Below are positions 1 to 12,700 of a stretch of 64,000 nucleotides of DNA, piece by piece. This DNA is from Heterobilharzia americana (Eukaryota > Platyhelminthes > Trematoda > Strigeidida > Schistosomatidae), in NCBI GenBank assembly GCA_944470555.2, contig OX104130.1, forward strand, positions 71,987,160-72,051,159, in the 5' to 3' direction. The notes under the pieces are model-generated. The model made no database searches, was not told the DNA's origin, and saw nothing but the letters and a program-made list of their open reading frames with translations. Numbering within the stretch: position 1 is the stretch's first letter; the number at the start of each line of letters is the position of its first letter. The translations under genes and the position numbers were made by a program.

Positions 1-195
1 AGCAGGACCTCAGCCTCATCGGCTTTGAAAAGGCCTTCGATAGCGTCGACCTAGAAGTAATTTGGCAGTCATGGAGGCAGGTTCAAAAGACTACAGAAAA
101 CAGAGTTAAATGGCGACATGCTACTGAAGCCCTGTGTTCCACTAGGAACCCAAAGGAACAAATAATGATAACAGTAATAATAATAATATTGATAA
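1..195 (+). mobile_element. SR2-like (RTE clade) remnant with internal deletion
   Basis: Bases 1-68 match the reverse transcriptase part of the intact copy at 59981-63181 (the stretch coding FEKAFDSVD, about 62070-62126). Bases 68-156 match its extreme 3' end, about 63083-63175. Roughly 950 bases in between are missing, and the join lies at a shared CAG. An A/T-rich tail with TAA repeats follows to about 195. The element enters the window from the left, so its 5' end is not seen. It is non-functional and ends about 200 bases before the TTC29 start codon. Confidence 0.85.
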
Positions 196-394
196 GAGTA
201 TTTAAACAACATCTGGATTCGAATTTGAGAATCAATAATGCATTCAGTGGATTTGGACACACATGACAGGAGTGAAGAATTTTCGTGCTCCCTATACAAT
301 TACATTTGACATAAACTAAGAATTCTTTGTGTTTTATAAAACTTATGCATAAAATAATATAATCTTGTAACAAAATCATCAAGAAGATAATAAC

Positions 395-735
395 ATGAGT
401 GATAAACAAAATTTTTTCACAGCTTCAGTTGGATCAAATAACACTGTAGATTATAAGGCGAGTTATTTGCAGTGTTTTGGTGGTAGACATGCAGGACAAG
501 CATTAATAAATAAATATGCAAATTGTGTTGCCAATTCTTTTGGAATTAATTTTGATGCAGTTAATCGACAAGTGGCACCCATCGAATACAATATAGGATG
601 TAATGCTTCTAATTCAGAATTGAATAAACTAACGTCAACACTATGTGGTCAGTTAAATGTAGGTATTAATGAACAAGCTGTTAGGCTGAAACTACGATCT
701 GAGGTACCACATTTAACAAGGAAAGATACCAATCA
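395..735 (+). CDS. TTC29: TTC29-like exon 1
   Basis: Codes residues 1-113 and two bases of codon 114. It begins with ATG at 395 after an AT-rich leader with an in-frame stop close upstream. The segment is rich in Asn, Ser and Cys and does not match the conserved TTC29 core, so it is a lineage-specific N-terminus. The donor is CA|GTAAGT at 735/736. Confidence 0.8.
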
Positions 736-3700
736 GTAAGTTATTATAGTGCACATAATTATATTTCGATATGTAGTTCCATAGTGAAGTTCAAGATCTC
801 ATGTATTCTTCGTGTCCTATGAACCATTAAGACATTCTTTTCACTTCAAATGTACAGGAAATTTGTACGCTTACTTATATCCTATAAGTTTCAGAACAAA
901 TTATCATCTGATGCTCATAAAATATCTCATTTGTCTAATACTTGCTGACTGACTGTGTACATATGAAATCTAGAAATGGAATTTTGAAAACAAATTATGA
1001 GGTTATGAACAAGAAAAAAGTAAAATATTTTGAAGACTTGTCATTCATTGAAATAAATAGTACTACTGACAAGCTTTAAGTAGCAGCTTTAAATCACTTT
1101 TGAATTTGATATCTCTCAGGAAATCCACAAGTGTATAAGATCATTTCTTTCTTCTTCACTGTAAAAGTTCAGAGAATAATATATCTAAAAAAAGTAGTAT
1201 ACTTAACATACCTCTTTGGAATAGGAAAATTTCCTGGCCAATAAACTAAATCATTAGTTATCAAAATAAATACTGAAACCACATGTTTTTACATCTGTGT
1301 GAGATATATGATGCTGAGGTAAGAAGATGATATAGTAGCCAGCAGTTTACAGTCACATCAAGATGCCTTTATACAGTGAATATTCACTGAAATTTGTGTT
1401 CAGGGTTAGTATAAGACGGCTGATGAAGTTGAGAACCTTAATGAACGTCGGTGGCCTGAAAGTTTGTTAGTTATATTGAGTCTGCTCTCACCACATCATG
1501 CAGTGTTAACCCAGCTTTGAAGAGGTTGAAAGAAGTCTTAGGGAAGTCAGACTGAGGTGGATAACTTGTCCATTTAGCTTTTGATTGTTGTTCTGAGCCT
1601 CTTAGGGAGGCAAAAGTTGTCTGACTGAGTCTTCAGTATATTTTTCTTTCGACAAAAAGTTAACCGAAATGGTATTTCAAAAAGATTTTTATACCGCAAA
1701 ATCTCACGATAAATACTCATTAAATATTCCAGATGAAGATTACTACATTCCACTAGTCCTCGAGTTGCACTTTCCAATTCAAAATCATTCATAAATAATG
1801 AAGTTATTTGTCATTAAACTCAAATTACTTTATAATTCAACTGTTTGCAAGAGGTTGATCAAATGAGAGGAACCAGACTGAAATAAGACAGATATTCATT
1901 ACAAAATAGTTTATTATGGGAAATATATCTAAGTAATAACTTATGACTCATTAGAGAATGGTTTTATGATGAGTTTACTGAATTTCCAATCAACAACTTT
2001 GTATGATCAGCTGTTACGAATACTTGATATTTTAACAAGGTCATGGTATGAAGGATGAATAACACAGACTAAATTATTGAAACCAAATATATTTCATTTA
2101 AAAGTTTTGAATTTATACTTTTCTGAAGATTTATACACTCGAACGAAACTACTGTTAATTTTCAACTACTTGTCTTTAGTTTTTTTTTAGTTTATGTCAG
2201 TTTGTAAATACAAAACTGGAGGTGAGTCAAAAGGCAGTATGCAGCAGTGATCACTTTGTTTTGCTTCATTGTTTAGATTAAGACTACCTTTCTATGAAAT
2301 ACTTTTCCAAGAATTATTACAAAATGGATATCATTATGCATTCACGGAGTTATTCAATTTATATAAACGTCAGGATGAGGATAGACGAAAAGCTGGACCA
2401 GAATCTACTTTATGGTTTATACCACCATTATCGGAACAACACGAAAAATTACGTTTATTAGCTGAATATTTGGTGATTGCAGAGGCTGCATCACGACGTG
2501 TAGATGATGTTACAGAGTGTAATGCTTACCTTATGCTTGGCTTAGCACTACGTGATAATCCAGATGACTTGTTGGTTGCTGAATACTTTCTGCATCTTGC
2601 ATTAATTATAGCTGAAAGAATAAAAGATGATGGTGGTTTAAAGTTGGCAATGACTAATGAATACTATGGTGTGGTATTACAAAGTCAAGGTAAGTAGGTT
2701 TTGACCTTGAACTCGACCCTTTTTCATAACACATTTATTATTGCAATATTTGTCAACAAATAGGCAAAAAAGTGAATTATGGTAGGTGTTTAGGTGGTAC
2801 ATCTGAAGTTTAACTCAGACGTAAGTAATGCGTGAAAGGTAGTGAAAAACTCAAGAAAAAACCAAAAACTCTTTGTTACTGAGCTGTTGATTCGTTTACT
2901 ACATCCAACCTAAGTATTCACTCTTTAAAGGTGAAAGCAACTGAAGTTGAATATTCTCCTTGAACCACTCAAGTTAAGCAGATATATGTGCTTCTGAAAG
3001 GTTTCCTCTTATCTTTATTATTATTGAGGTGTGATTCATTTAACTTTTTATATTCCTAATATATAAAATAATCCTGACTCTTCATTCTCCAGGATATTTT
3101 TGTAGCTTCCTGTTAAGCTCATCTTAATGTTTACTATTTACCTGTAATCCTTCTCCTATTTTACATCAATATTTCCCTACTTTTGTTGATTTCCTGTTAC
3201 TATGTTATCATATACTACGGGAATTGGAATTAGTACATGGAATGATCATCAGAAGGTTACCAATATTATGTTGTCTACCTCAAAGTGCTGATTTAATTCT
3301 ATTGATCACTTCATGATGTCGCCACCAGGTTAAGAAGCTCACCATCTTCATGCACAGTAATCTATGTTAGCTGGAATCAGTATGCTTCTACGTGTCGTTA
3401 TGAGTTATTAAATCGATAAATGCCTTTTATCACAATAACTACATGTATTTATGATGTCAGTTTACACTTATTTCAGTGTTTATTTGAGTTTTCAGTAGTA
3501 TTGCATGAAGTGAGTAGTAGTGGTATAAACAGTAGTATTAGTGTTAGAAATAAGAAGGAGGAGGGAATGGATTATTATTATGACGTCTTGTACAGTTGTG
3601 ATGAAATAATGTACACCTTCCACTAAGACAGTCATCTGCATAATGTGCTTCACTTCCTCTTCTGCTTCTATCACGAGTTGCTCTTAATACGCTCAGATTG

Positions 3701-6700
3701 TCTCTTGCGTTCCTCTGGGCAGAATATTTACGCATCACTAGTAATTGCCTATGACTTCTGTCGACCTCTCAACATATACTACTTATATCCATCCTTATCA
3801 GTAGAACCCACTACAATAATAGTAGTAGAACTAGGGAGTACGGATACTAGATTCACGATTCAAATTTTGAAACAACAAAACACTCCATGTTCAAACTTAT
3901 GGTTTGCCAAAATAAACCTCATAGGTAGTTAGGGTCTATGTATATGACAAAATGGATAAATCATCACTTTTATTGGATTCAGCAAGTCAACTGAGTTTTG
4001 AGTAGGTTTTTTGTAAAATATTATCACGTCTTTTTCACGCACCTGAGCACGCTAGTGAATTTTTTACTTAAACAAGATTTTCGCTTAATTGTCCAAAACC
4101 TTTCTCTTTTCATCTCCACTAAATGACTTCTGCCATGAATTCATCATGGTCTAAATGAAAATAAACGTCTATTTGATGATGATCACCTTTTTAAGCTACT
4201 GTCTACTAGGATACTGTCTCATAAGCTGTAATATACACAATAACTGCTTGTTTCTTTTTCATAATTGCCATTTCAGGTGAATACTTGAAGGCGCTAAACT
4301 GTTTTCAAAAATTCTATATTCTGACTAGAGAAAAACAATGGACAAATGAAAATGGTGAATTACTCAGTCAACTTGCTACAAGTTATTTGGTTAAAAATTA
4401 TTATTATTTAATTGACAACTATGATCCAACCTATTATTCAGATAGAATCAATTATTGCAAAAATGCTTTAGATATAGCTATTCAAAGTAATTCAAGATTA
4501 TTGTTCTTGCTACTCTGAATTATTTGTCAATTAATTTCATACGAGGTTATTTTAAATTATCATTTACTTTACTATACATTTCATCAGTTTGTAAAATGAG
4601 TTAAATGAACATTTTATAGCAATTATCAGGTAGAAAACTAAAGGAAAATTGAGAGCACTGAATAGTCTGTTTTTTAAGTTTCGATTACCTTAGTAGCATG
4701 CAGTCAATGGTCCCCTAGCTCAAGTCAATAACCGCTGAAACAAAAACAAAAATAACAAGGTTTTCTAAGTAAACTGAGTTTATGTTTTGTATGTGGCATA
4801 ATCTCAACTGCAAATTGCCTAAAACCAATACAGTTAGTGCTGAAATTTACTCCTTTGTGAGTAAAATTATAGTATATTTAAATTTAGCCGGTCAGTTTAT
4901 CTATATTTAACAACAGTCCTAATAATAATCCTTCACAGTGGTTAGCGGTGAAATCTAAGACACGCATTTTGTCTTCTTTGCCACTCACCAGCTGGATATA
5001 CCTGCCACCGAGATAGCAATGTTGTTCCCACTAAGATTCGAACTCAGGATCCATCGCTTCAAACACCAGAGCGTTATCCCTTAGGCTACCGAGTCAGAAC
5101 AGCCACTCCTTGTGCAACGGGTATCGTCTGTATGATATTGCTTGCACTATCCCGTCGTTGGCTGCACCTAGTGGATCGGTCTATATCGGCATATGAGCAC
5201 CTATCCGGATGCGGCGATATTGTCTGTATTACCAGTTTTATATTAATGTTGGATAGTGGAGTGGAATACTGGGATACACGTTTCTTCCTTTTGGAGACTC
5301 GTTAGCTGGATGTATCTGGCTACAACTGGGAGGCAGTATCCAGTAGCCCATTCGTCAACAGAGACCAATCAGTTTGGTCCAGTCAACGACTGGATAATAC
5401 AGGTAACATCATATACATACTTTATGTCAAAAATTTGAAGTGCGTAAGACGACAGAAAATGTTGTTAAGGTTTAATCAAAGAAACAGTAACCATTTGTTG
5501 TGATATTTTTCTGAGTATCGCTTAATTTAAATATCAGTGCCTCAACCAGTCCTAATATACGATTTTATTGTTCACATGTTAAGTTATTTAGTTGATGTTA
5601 TTACCGAAGGGATGAGAACACTTAAAAGAGACAAAAAATATTAGTGGTATTTACTAGGAAAATCTATTTAGCCGTGTTAATATATTTCAGAGTGTTCGAA
5701 AAAAGTCAGAATATAGCCATCACTTAAATTTGTTGAATAAGAACTAAACATTAGTTCAGGAATATATGTTGTTACTTGTAACATGCAAGTAACTGACTGT
5801 TCTGTCTTCTCTATTCTACTAGGGGGATAGTATCAAAGCTGAAAGGCCTTATTGTGAGGAGGGCCAACTTTTAGTAAACCCATCCATTTAGAAAATATTC
5901 GTCTGCGTAAACATTCTTATTTACAGTCAGTGAGATATTACAAAGCGTTTGTTGAAGATCTTTATTGATGAGACGTATGATAAGTATGAATAAGGGCAGA
6001 AAACACTGCATCTCCTAGCTCTTTTTCATATACTAAAAATTTATTTGGTTTACACATTCCCGTTTTGCATACTGTTACACCGTTCTTCTACTACTATTTT
6101 AACATCGTGTATCCTCTAAGTGTCGTAGGTAATGATTTTTCTCACTGTAGAAGTTACATCTTGTTCCAAACATCAAAGACTAGCTGGCACATCCTTAAGC
6201 ATTTAGTCCATAATAAAAAGCTTGATCCATAGAGTGCGGTCATGAATTAAAATCCAATGTTTATTGTATTGTTAGACTTCCCAAAATTTGATTGCTGGAT
6301 CTACTTGTACAAACCCCATTAGCATGTAGTACTAACTCCAAAATAATGAGGTCTTATCACAACTTTGGTTTTCTCTGCTTTCATTTTACACTATCAGTTA
6401 CAAAAAGAGTTCAATAATCCTGTCGTCTTTAGGTTATTACTGAAACAATACGAGCATAAGTTTCAGAAATATGCATAAGTGAAAACCTGCCTGATCAATT
6501 ATGACGAAAGTGAAGTCATTTATCAGTCTGAATTCTCGCTATTCACAATTAGAACCTTCTAAGTTCTTTCACAATAAATAGTTTCGTTTGAAAACTCTTT
6601 TCATACATTCGGACACCTAAGAGAAGTTTATTTGATCCTGTTGTGATAACATTCAAGTAACTGAATGAATTATCCAATTAATCACCCAACTTAATTTAAC

Positions 6701-9700
6701 CTAAAATGGACTGTATGGACTGCAAAGTGAACAATGAAAAAATATACATCAAGCTCATTATCTTACTACGTTAAAACAATTTTCCATTGAACGATCATTT
6801 GGTCAGTGGGTTAAGTATGAACCAGTCGACCTTCATGAGAAATCAAAGTGGTGATATACAAACTTCAGATTACCACCACAATTGTTCTTAGAAGAGCTTT
6901 CATTTATCATATAATGTTACTCAATACTTCAATAACAATAGATACTAAGATAATAGATCATTCTACTCTGTCAAATATCAGTGAACTATCGAAATTTATC
7001 ACTGATGCAATTACGTATGCATCAAACGTCTAATTGAACAATAAATAAGGCTGAATGGATAGACTCACAGTAACTTTCTTTTTCTTTTATAGTAACAAAA
7101 GTTTATTAACGCATGAAACTTATAAAAATTTGGATGTATTGGTGATTTTGTCCAGACTGACGATACAGCACACATTTAACAAGGTTTTAGCTAAAAAAAG
7201 ATACAGCCATCAGGAAATGTAAAATAAGCTATTTCAAAATCACTGTCTTAATGTAGCTGGAATTGCCAGTACCTTTATACTTGTGAAAAAGTTGTTATTA
7301 TTACGATAGGTTGCTAGTACCGGAGGGGTTTAAGTACGGTGGCCGAAGACTATAGGTTACATAAATTGAACTGGTTAGCTGGCGTATGGAAATCATATAT
7401 ATTTCACTCCGATTAATTTCACTCACTAACTATGTAAGTTTTTAAAAAAGGGTGATAAATCTTCCTATGATGATCACAAGTGAATCAGTCCGACGAAATA
7501 GTGCCTAAGATCTTAGGTTCTATAATAATCATTTAACTCAATAAAGCCTGAGAACAGCAATCTTGGGAAAGCTAGGCAGTTATATGACCTGGTCATGCGT
7601 GTGTCATCCAAATGCTCACTCTTCATTAGGTTTTGGAACATAAGCACACTTATTGATACCAGACAATAGCTGCGTTTCACAACCTCAAGTGGGAATTTCA
7701 TTATATTAATCAAAACGTCTTATGGTATTGTTTTTAATCGAAAGCAGTGGCTGGTAAGCACATCATTTTACTATATCCAAATACCAATAAATGTGGTAGA
7801 GCTTATGAAGAATTTCTACGCTAGTTCTATGCGTTTACTCATATCTGACCGATAGAGGCCTCTCTTTGTTTGAGTGAAGGAAGGTACTAGTAAAATCAGC
7901 ATCATGGATACATTAACATATTTAAAATACTTGAACACTTCACTTACTCAGGAAGTCAGACAGGTATACAGAAGTCAATGATTTATGAAACTGTCACACA
8001 GATACAAAATCTTTGACTGGCTTTTGTCAACCTACTATATCTGTTGTGCTGTCGAGGTATCTGTTTGCGTAGACAGAGTAGACTGTACTGAACACCAGTT
8101 TGCTTTCTCCTACCATAAAACCACTTAAGATGGATATTCATGGTGAAAGACATGACAAAGCTCCGGTTATTTTTCTCTGTTGCCTTCGTAGGATTGGGCG
8201 AGTGTCGTGAAGTCATTAAGTTGGTAATGCATAGACTAGATCTAAAGCCTCGGGCAGAAGAAAGTAAGTTTAGTTGATATTAGTCGGTTGGAGGCAATCG
8301 GCAGGAAGCCCTGCACCCAGGTTTCGTGCTTTCTGGCACTCGTCAGCAAGTATCGAATATCTGCAACCTCGAAGGGGATTGATGTCCAGCCTGAGATTCG
8401 AAACCGTATCATCCAGTTTCATAGCCAGCAATTTTACCACTGAGCTATACGGGCAGAGACTGACCTCCCATAGGACTGGCTTAGATGTACTGATTGGTCA
8501 TGGGAGTGCAACCAATTTCATATTGTCTAATCCTGAGTGCAGATCGAATTCTATTGATCATATTTGCAATGTGGAAGCTAGGAAGCTCAGAATCGCGGTG
8601 CACATTAGTAGACGTTAGTTGGTTTAACTGACGAGTAAATCTATGAAGAGTGTGTACACTGTGGAATGAATCAATTTATTTCGAGTCAATTCAAAACGAA
8701 TGTCTACATAATTATTAGATTTTTAAACTGTATACGTAATGGAAACTTACAAATCTGATCACATTTGTAAACATTCACTTTCAATTCACTTATCACCAAT
8801 TATTTAATGAGCTTTTAGGCGTTCATCTACTCGGATAGCTAAGATTTTTTATGTATACATTGTCATCCTCTATCTCAACGCGCTACGTTACTTGAAGCAG
8901 GTTTAGACTAAAAGGAGGTTAAACGCGACCAGAATGAAACATGAAACCAGTTCACGAAGTCTGTCATGTATTGGTTTGAACCAGATAGAGAAATTTAGTT
9001 TTCTCATTTGGTATCCATATGATAACCGTGCCCAATGGTTGAATACTGTAGGTGATGTGTTAAAATTGATTGCCTTGGAACAAATGCATCTACGTATTAT
9101 CTTCATCTTAAATGCAATATCATATTTTATTGTAAGCTTTAACTCTTCATCTCTAATCATAAGTTTATAAGACTTTTAACCACGTTTCTTTATTTACGTG
9201 TCTTCCTGCTTGATTTTTTGCGCGTTGATGTACTGATTTGAGGTGTGGTTACTTCGACGGCTGTGCATCAACACACATTATTAACAAAGACATGTACATT
9301 TCCATGTACATGAAATTGCCACCTGAGATTCCATCATCTTTTACTCCAGTTGATAAAAATAGAATACAAGCTCATGTAAAAGATTCCATAAACATATAAA
9401 GATTTGCCACTTTTGGAAGGGACAAGACAACCCATTCCTACTCACTTTGGATGTTTGTTTAATTTTTCTCTGAAGTTGGCAAGTGTCTGATTGCAATAAA
9501 ACCTAAGTAGTCGCATGTTGAGATGGAGATTGATATGAGATCTGTTTAACAGCATTTTACTACTCACCAGTGAGTAACTATGAAAGGTACACATTTTGAA
9601 ATACAAATACTGGGACAAAATACACAACATCACGAATCACTATTGTTTCATTCTCTGTGGTTGCTTATTCTAATACGTTTGAACGAAAGTCAGTATCTAT

Positions 9701-12700
9701 GATCTGTTTTAGTATAGATGTCACTTCTACAGTACTGACTAGTTTTAGTGTCGAAGTCAAAATTCTAAGCTTTCCTGAAAATGAAATATCATTCTTGGTT
9801 AACTTTGTCGTGCGTATATTATGTAAATTCTTAAAGTTGGTAGATTAGTCTTCCAGCAATTTTTCAAAACCTCTGATTCGTCTGTATTCATATAAGTTTA
9901 AATAATGAATTTCTTTTTAGCTTGGAATTCATCATAGACAGACATCAGTTGGAGGAACATTGGAAACCTGAGAGCATTCGACAGCTGTTTCGTCCTAGTA
10001 TAGGACTCCCCAGCGGTGCGCACAGATGACCCAACCGGGGATGGAACTCAAGACCTTCAGGATCAGTGGCCAACCAGTTACCAGTGTCCAGTGCTCCCAG
10101 GTTTCCAATGTTCCTTCAAATGATGTCATTCCAGGATGAATTCCAACCTAAAATCAATAAATAAACTTCCACAAACTTCCAGATAAAATTCCTTATTATT
10201 TAGAAGTAAAAACTATTTGGAGTTGTTATACAACAAGAGACACACAATTTCACAGCGAACGATTAGTATTCATATTTAAAAAGCACAATGACTATACGAA
10301 GAGGAGTGAAAAAGGAGACTAAGTACACGTCTTTGAATTAATTTATATACCTTTGATATTTTAGATTTTGTTTATTTCCCCTGAAGAAGCTCAAACTAGA
10401 CTTCCATGCATAACTCTGGAATTATTTTATTTCAAATACACTGTGACTTAGTAATGATGGATAGTGGCTAGCCGTTCAATCAAGGATGCGCATTTTGTCT
10501 TACATGGGACTCGTCGGCTGTATGCACCGAATTCCCAGTGATGCTGTTCCCACCGGGATTCGGACTCGGGGCTAACGTTTCAGACGTCAATCCTGGTGGG
10601 GACAGCATCACTGGGAAGCAGGTACATACAGCTGACAAGCCCCAAATAAGATGAAATGCGCATCCTGGACTCCGCTGCTAGCCACTATCCATCATTACTG
10701 TAATCAGAGAGCAGGTTATTTCGTGGCATTCGCACAGCAGCCCATATGCTAATAGAGACCGACCAATTCGGTCCAATCAACAACGGTATGATATAAAACA
10801 ATTACACTGTGACTTGCACAAATACAAACTATATCCAGTGTCAATCACATTTATATTTAGATAGGTTAATACGGTTTGTTATGATTTTGTAGATATCAAG
10901 ATCAAAGTTTGACGTGATACAATTGTTTAAGCGTTTTATAAATGGTTTATCAACGAAATATGTTTCGGAAATCCCAATGAAGTTAAAAAGCAGATGTTTA
11001 ATGTATTTCAAAAAACTGTTTCTTTTATATATGGTGTATTTTATCAGCTGGTTGACTGAGGTAGTAGAAACTGCCAAGACAATGGATCGAAAAGAGTATA
11101 AAATGTACTTCGTTGCATATGCATTCTTTTAAAAGAGCACATAAGTATACTTATGATACGTTATATGTTGAGAAATAATATTGGTAAGAATATGGTTTAG
11201 CTACATCTATATCTGTTGACAGTAAGTTTCACATCAATATCCACATGTTTCCTCACAGATTAAAATAATCTGAAATAATAGCAACGCGGACTGCCTCTCT
11301 CTTTAACTGGAATTATGTCTCATTAATTTAACCAAACTATATTACAGCAGTATTTATAGTTAACATTAAAATCTCTTTTATGAAAACAAGGTAGGAATTG
11401 GTCTCTTGAAGCGGAAACACGGCTCAAAATGGGTCAGTTACTAGAGGACTCTCAATGCTATGATGATGCAATACATGTAGGTGATTTCTTTTAACATAAT
11501 AATTTTTACTTTCTTATATCCCTTTAATGAATTCATCATCAACAAGTTGTTAAACTAGACATTTCATGATGCAGCTTTATGGGTTAGTGTCTTGACTTCT
11601 GAAACTTTTTAACAAGTCACGACGATTTAGAAAAAACAGTTGCATTTTTACTAATCTCAGGCATTCCAGAATGATGCATTCACTGCTTTAAAGAAATTTA
11701 GCCTAATAAATGCAGTTCTGAAATCCGTTTTACATATTTTTGCTTATGCTGCCTAATATGACGACACCTGTCATTTTGGGATTGTTTAGAGAATTTAAGC
11801 TGAATAAAGAAGCTGAAACACTAACTTCCTTAACCTAAGATACTCTACAAGGTCTTGTTCCAAGCATCTTCATCAGCAGATGCCTATGCACTAATGAATT
11901 TGGTGCAGATAAACAAGCTTCTAATCCTAATGATGAACAGTGGCTAGCAGTGAAATCCAGGACATGCGTTTTGCCCTCTTTGCCACTCTTCAGATGGGTG
12001 CATCTGCCTCTTAATGAGCAATGTTGTTCCCATTAAGATTCTAACCCGGAAACGTTAGCTTCAAAAGTCAGAGAGTTATCCACTAGGCCACCTAGTCTTA
12101 GAACCCACAGTTTGTGCGACGGGCATAGTTTATCCCGTCGTCGATCTTACCAAATTGATCGGTTTCTGTTGGCATATAGGCTCTTATCTGGATGGATCGA
12201 TATTACCTGTTATTTCAATTTTGTATTAGTGACGGATAATGGCTAGGAATGGAATTAAGGACTCGAGTCTTAGTAGGGACGAAGTAGCTGACTGAGCGGC
12301 CATCCATAAATGTCATAAAAATGGAATGACAGTCGATATCGAATCATTCACATAAGAGCCCATATACCCACAGAGACCACTAAATTCATTTAAATCATCA
12401 ACGGGATAATACAAGTAACAGAATAATCTATACTAACCATTTGAAAGAAATCCTGAATATCTTATTTTTCCTTCTTGTTAATTTCCATAATTTTTTGTCT
12501 CAGTAATATACCATAGTTCGAAAATGTGAACTGATATATTTCTGTGTGGATCATAACTTTCTAAAGTATTGCTGCGAGAAAATACTTCCCTTCACAATGA
12601 AATTCCAGCTTACCCATCTGGATCATCGATCATTAATATCCTAGTCTCGTTGGTCCGTTTCCTTACTCCCCATCAATGGATCAGATTTCTGAGCCAAAAT

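Larger units (their letters stand above)
4487..11390 (+). other. TTC29 intron 3 (6.9 kb)
   Basis: Holds two Smα-like elements (4925-5410), a family B element (8270-8625), a family C element (9919-10149) and a palindromic Smα-like element (10450-10802), all listed separately. The stretches 5411-8240 and 8640-9900 show only AT-rich unique sequence to me. Short open frames there look like chance. Confidence 0.7.
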
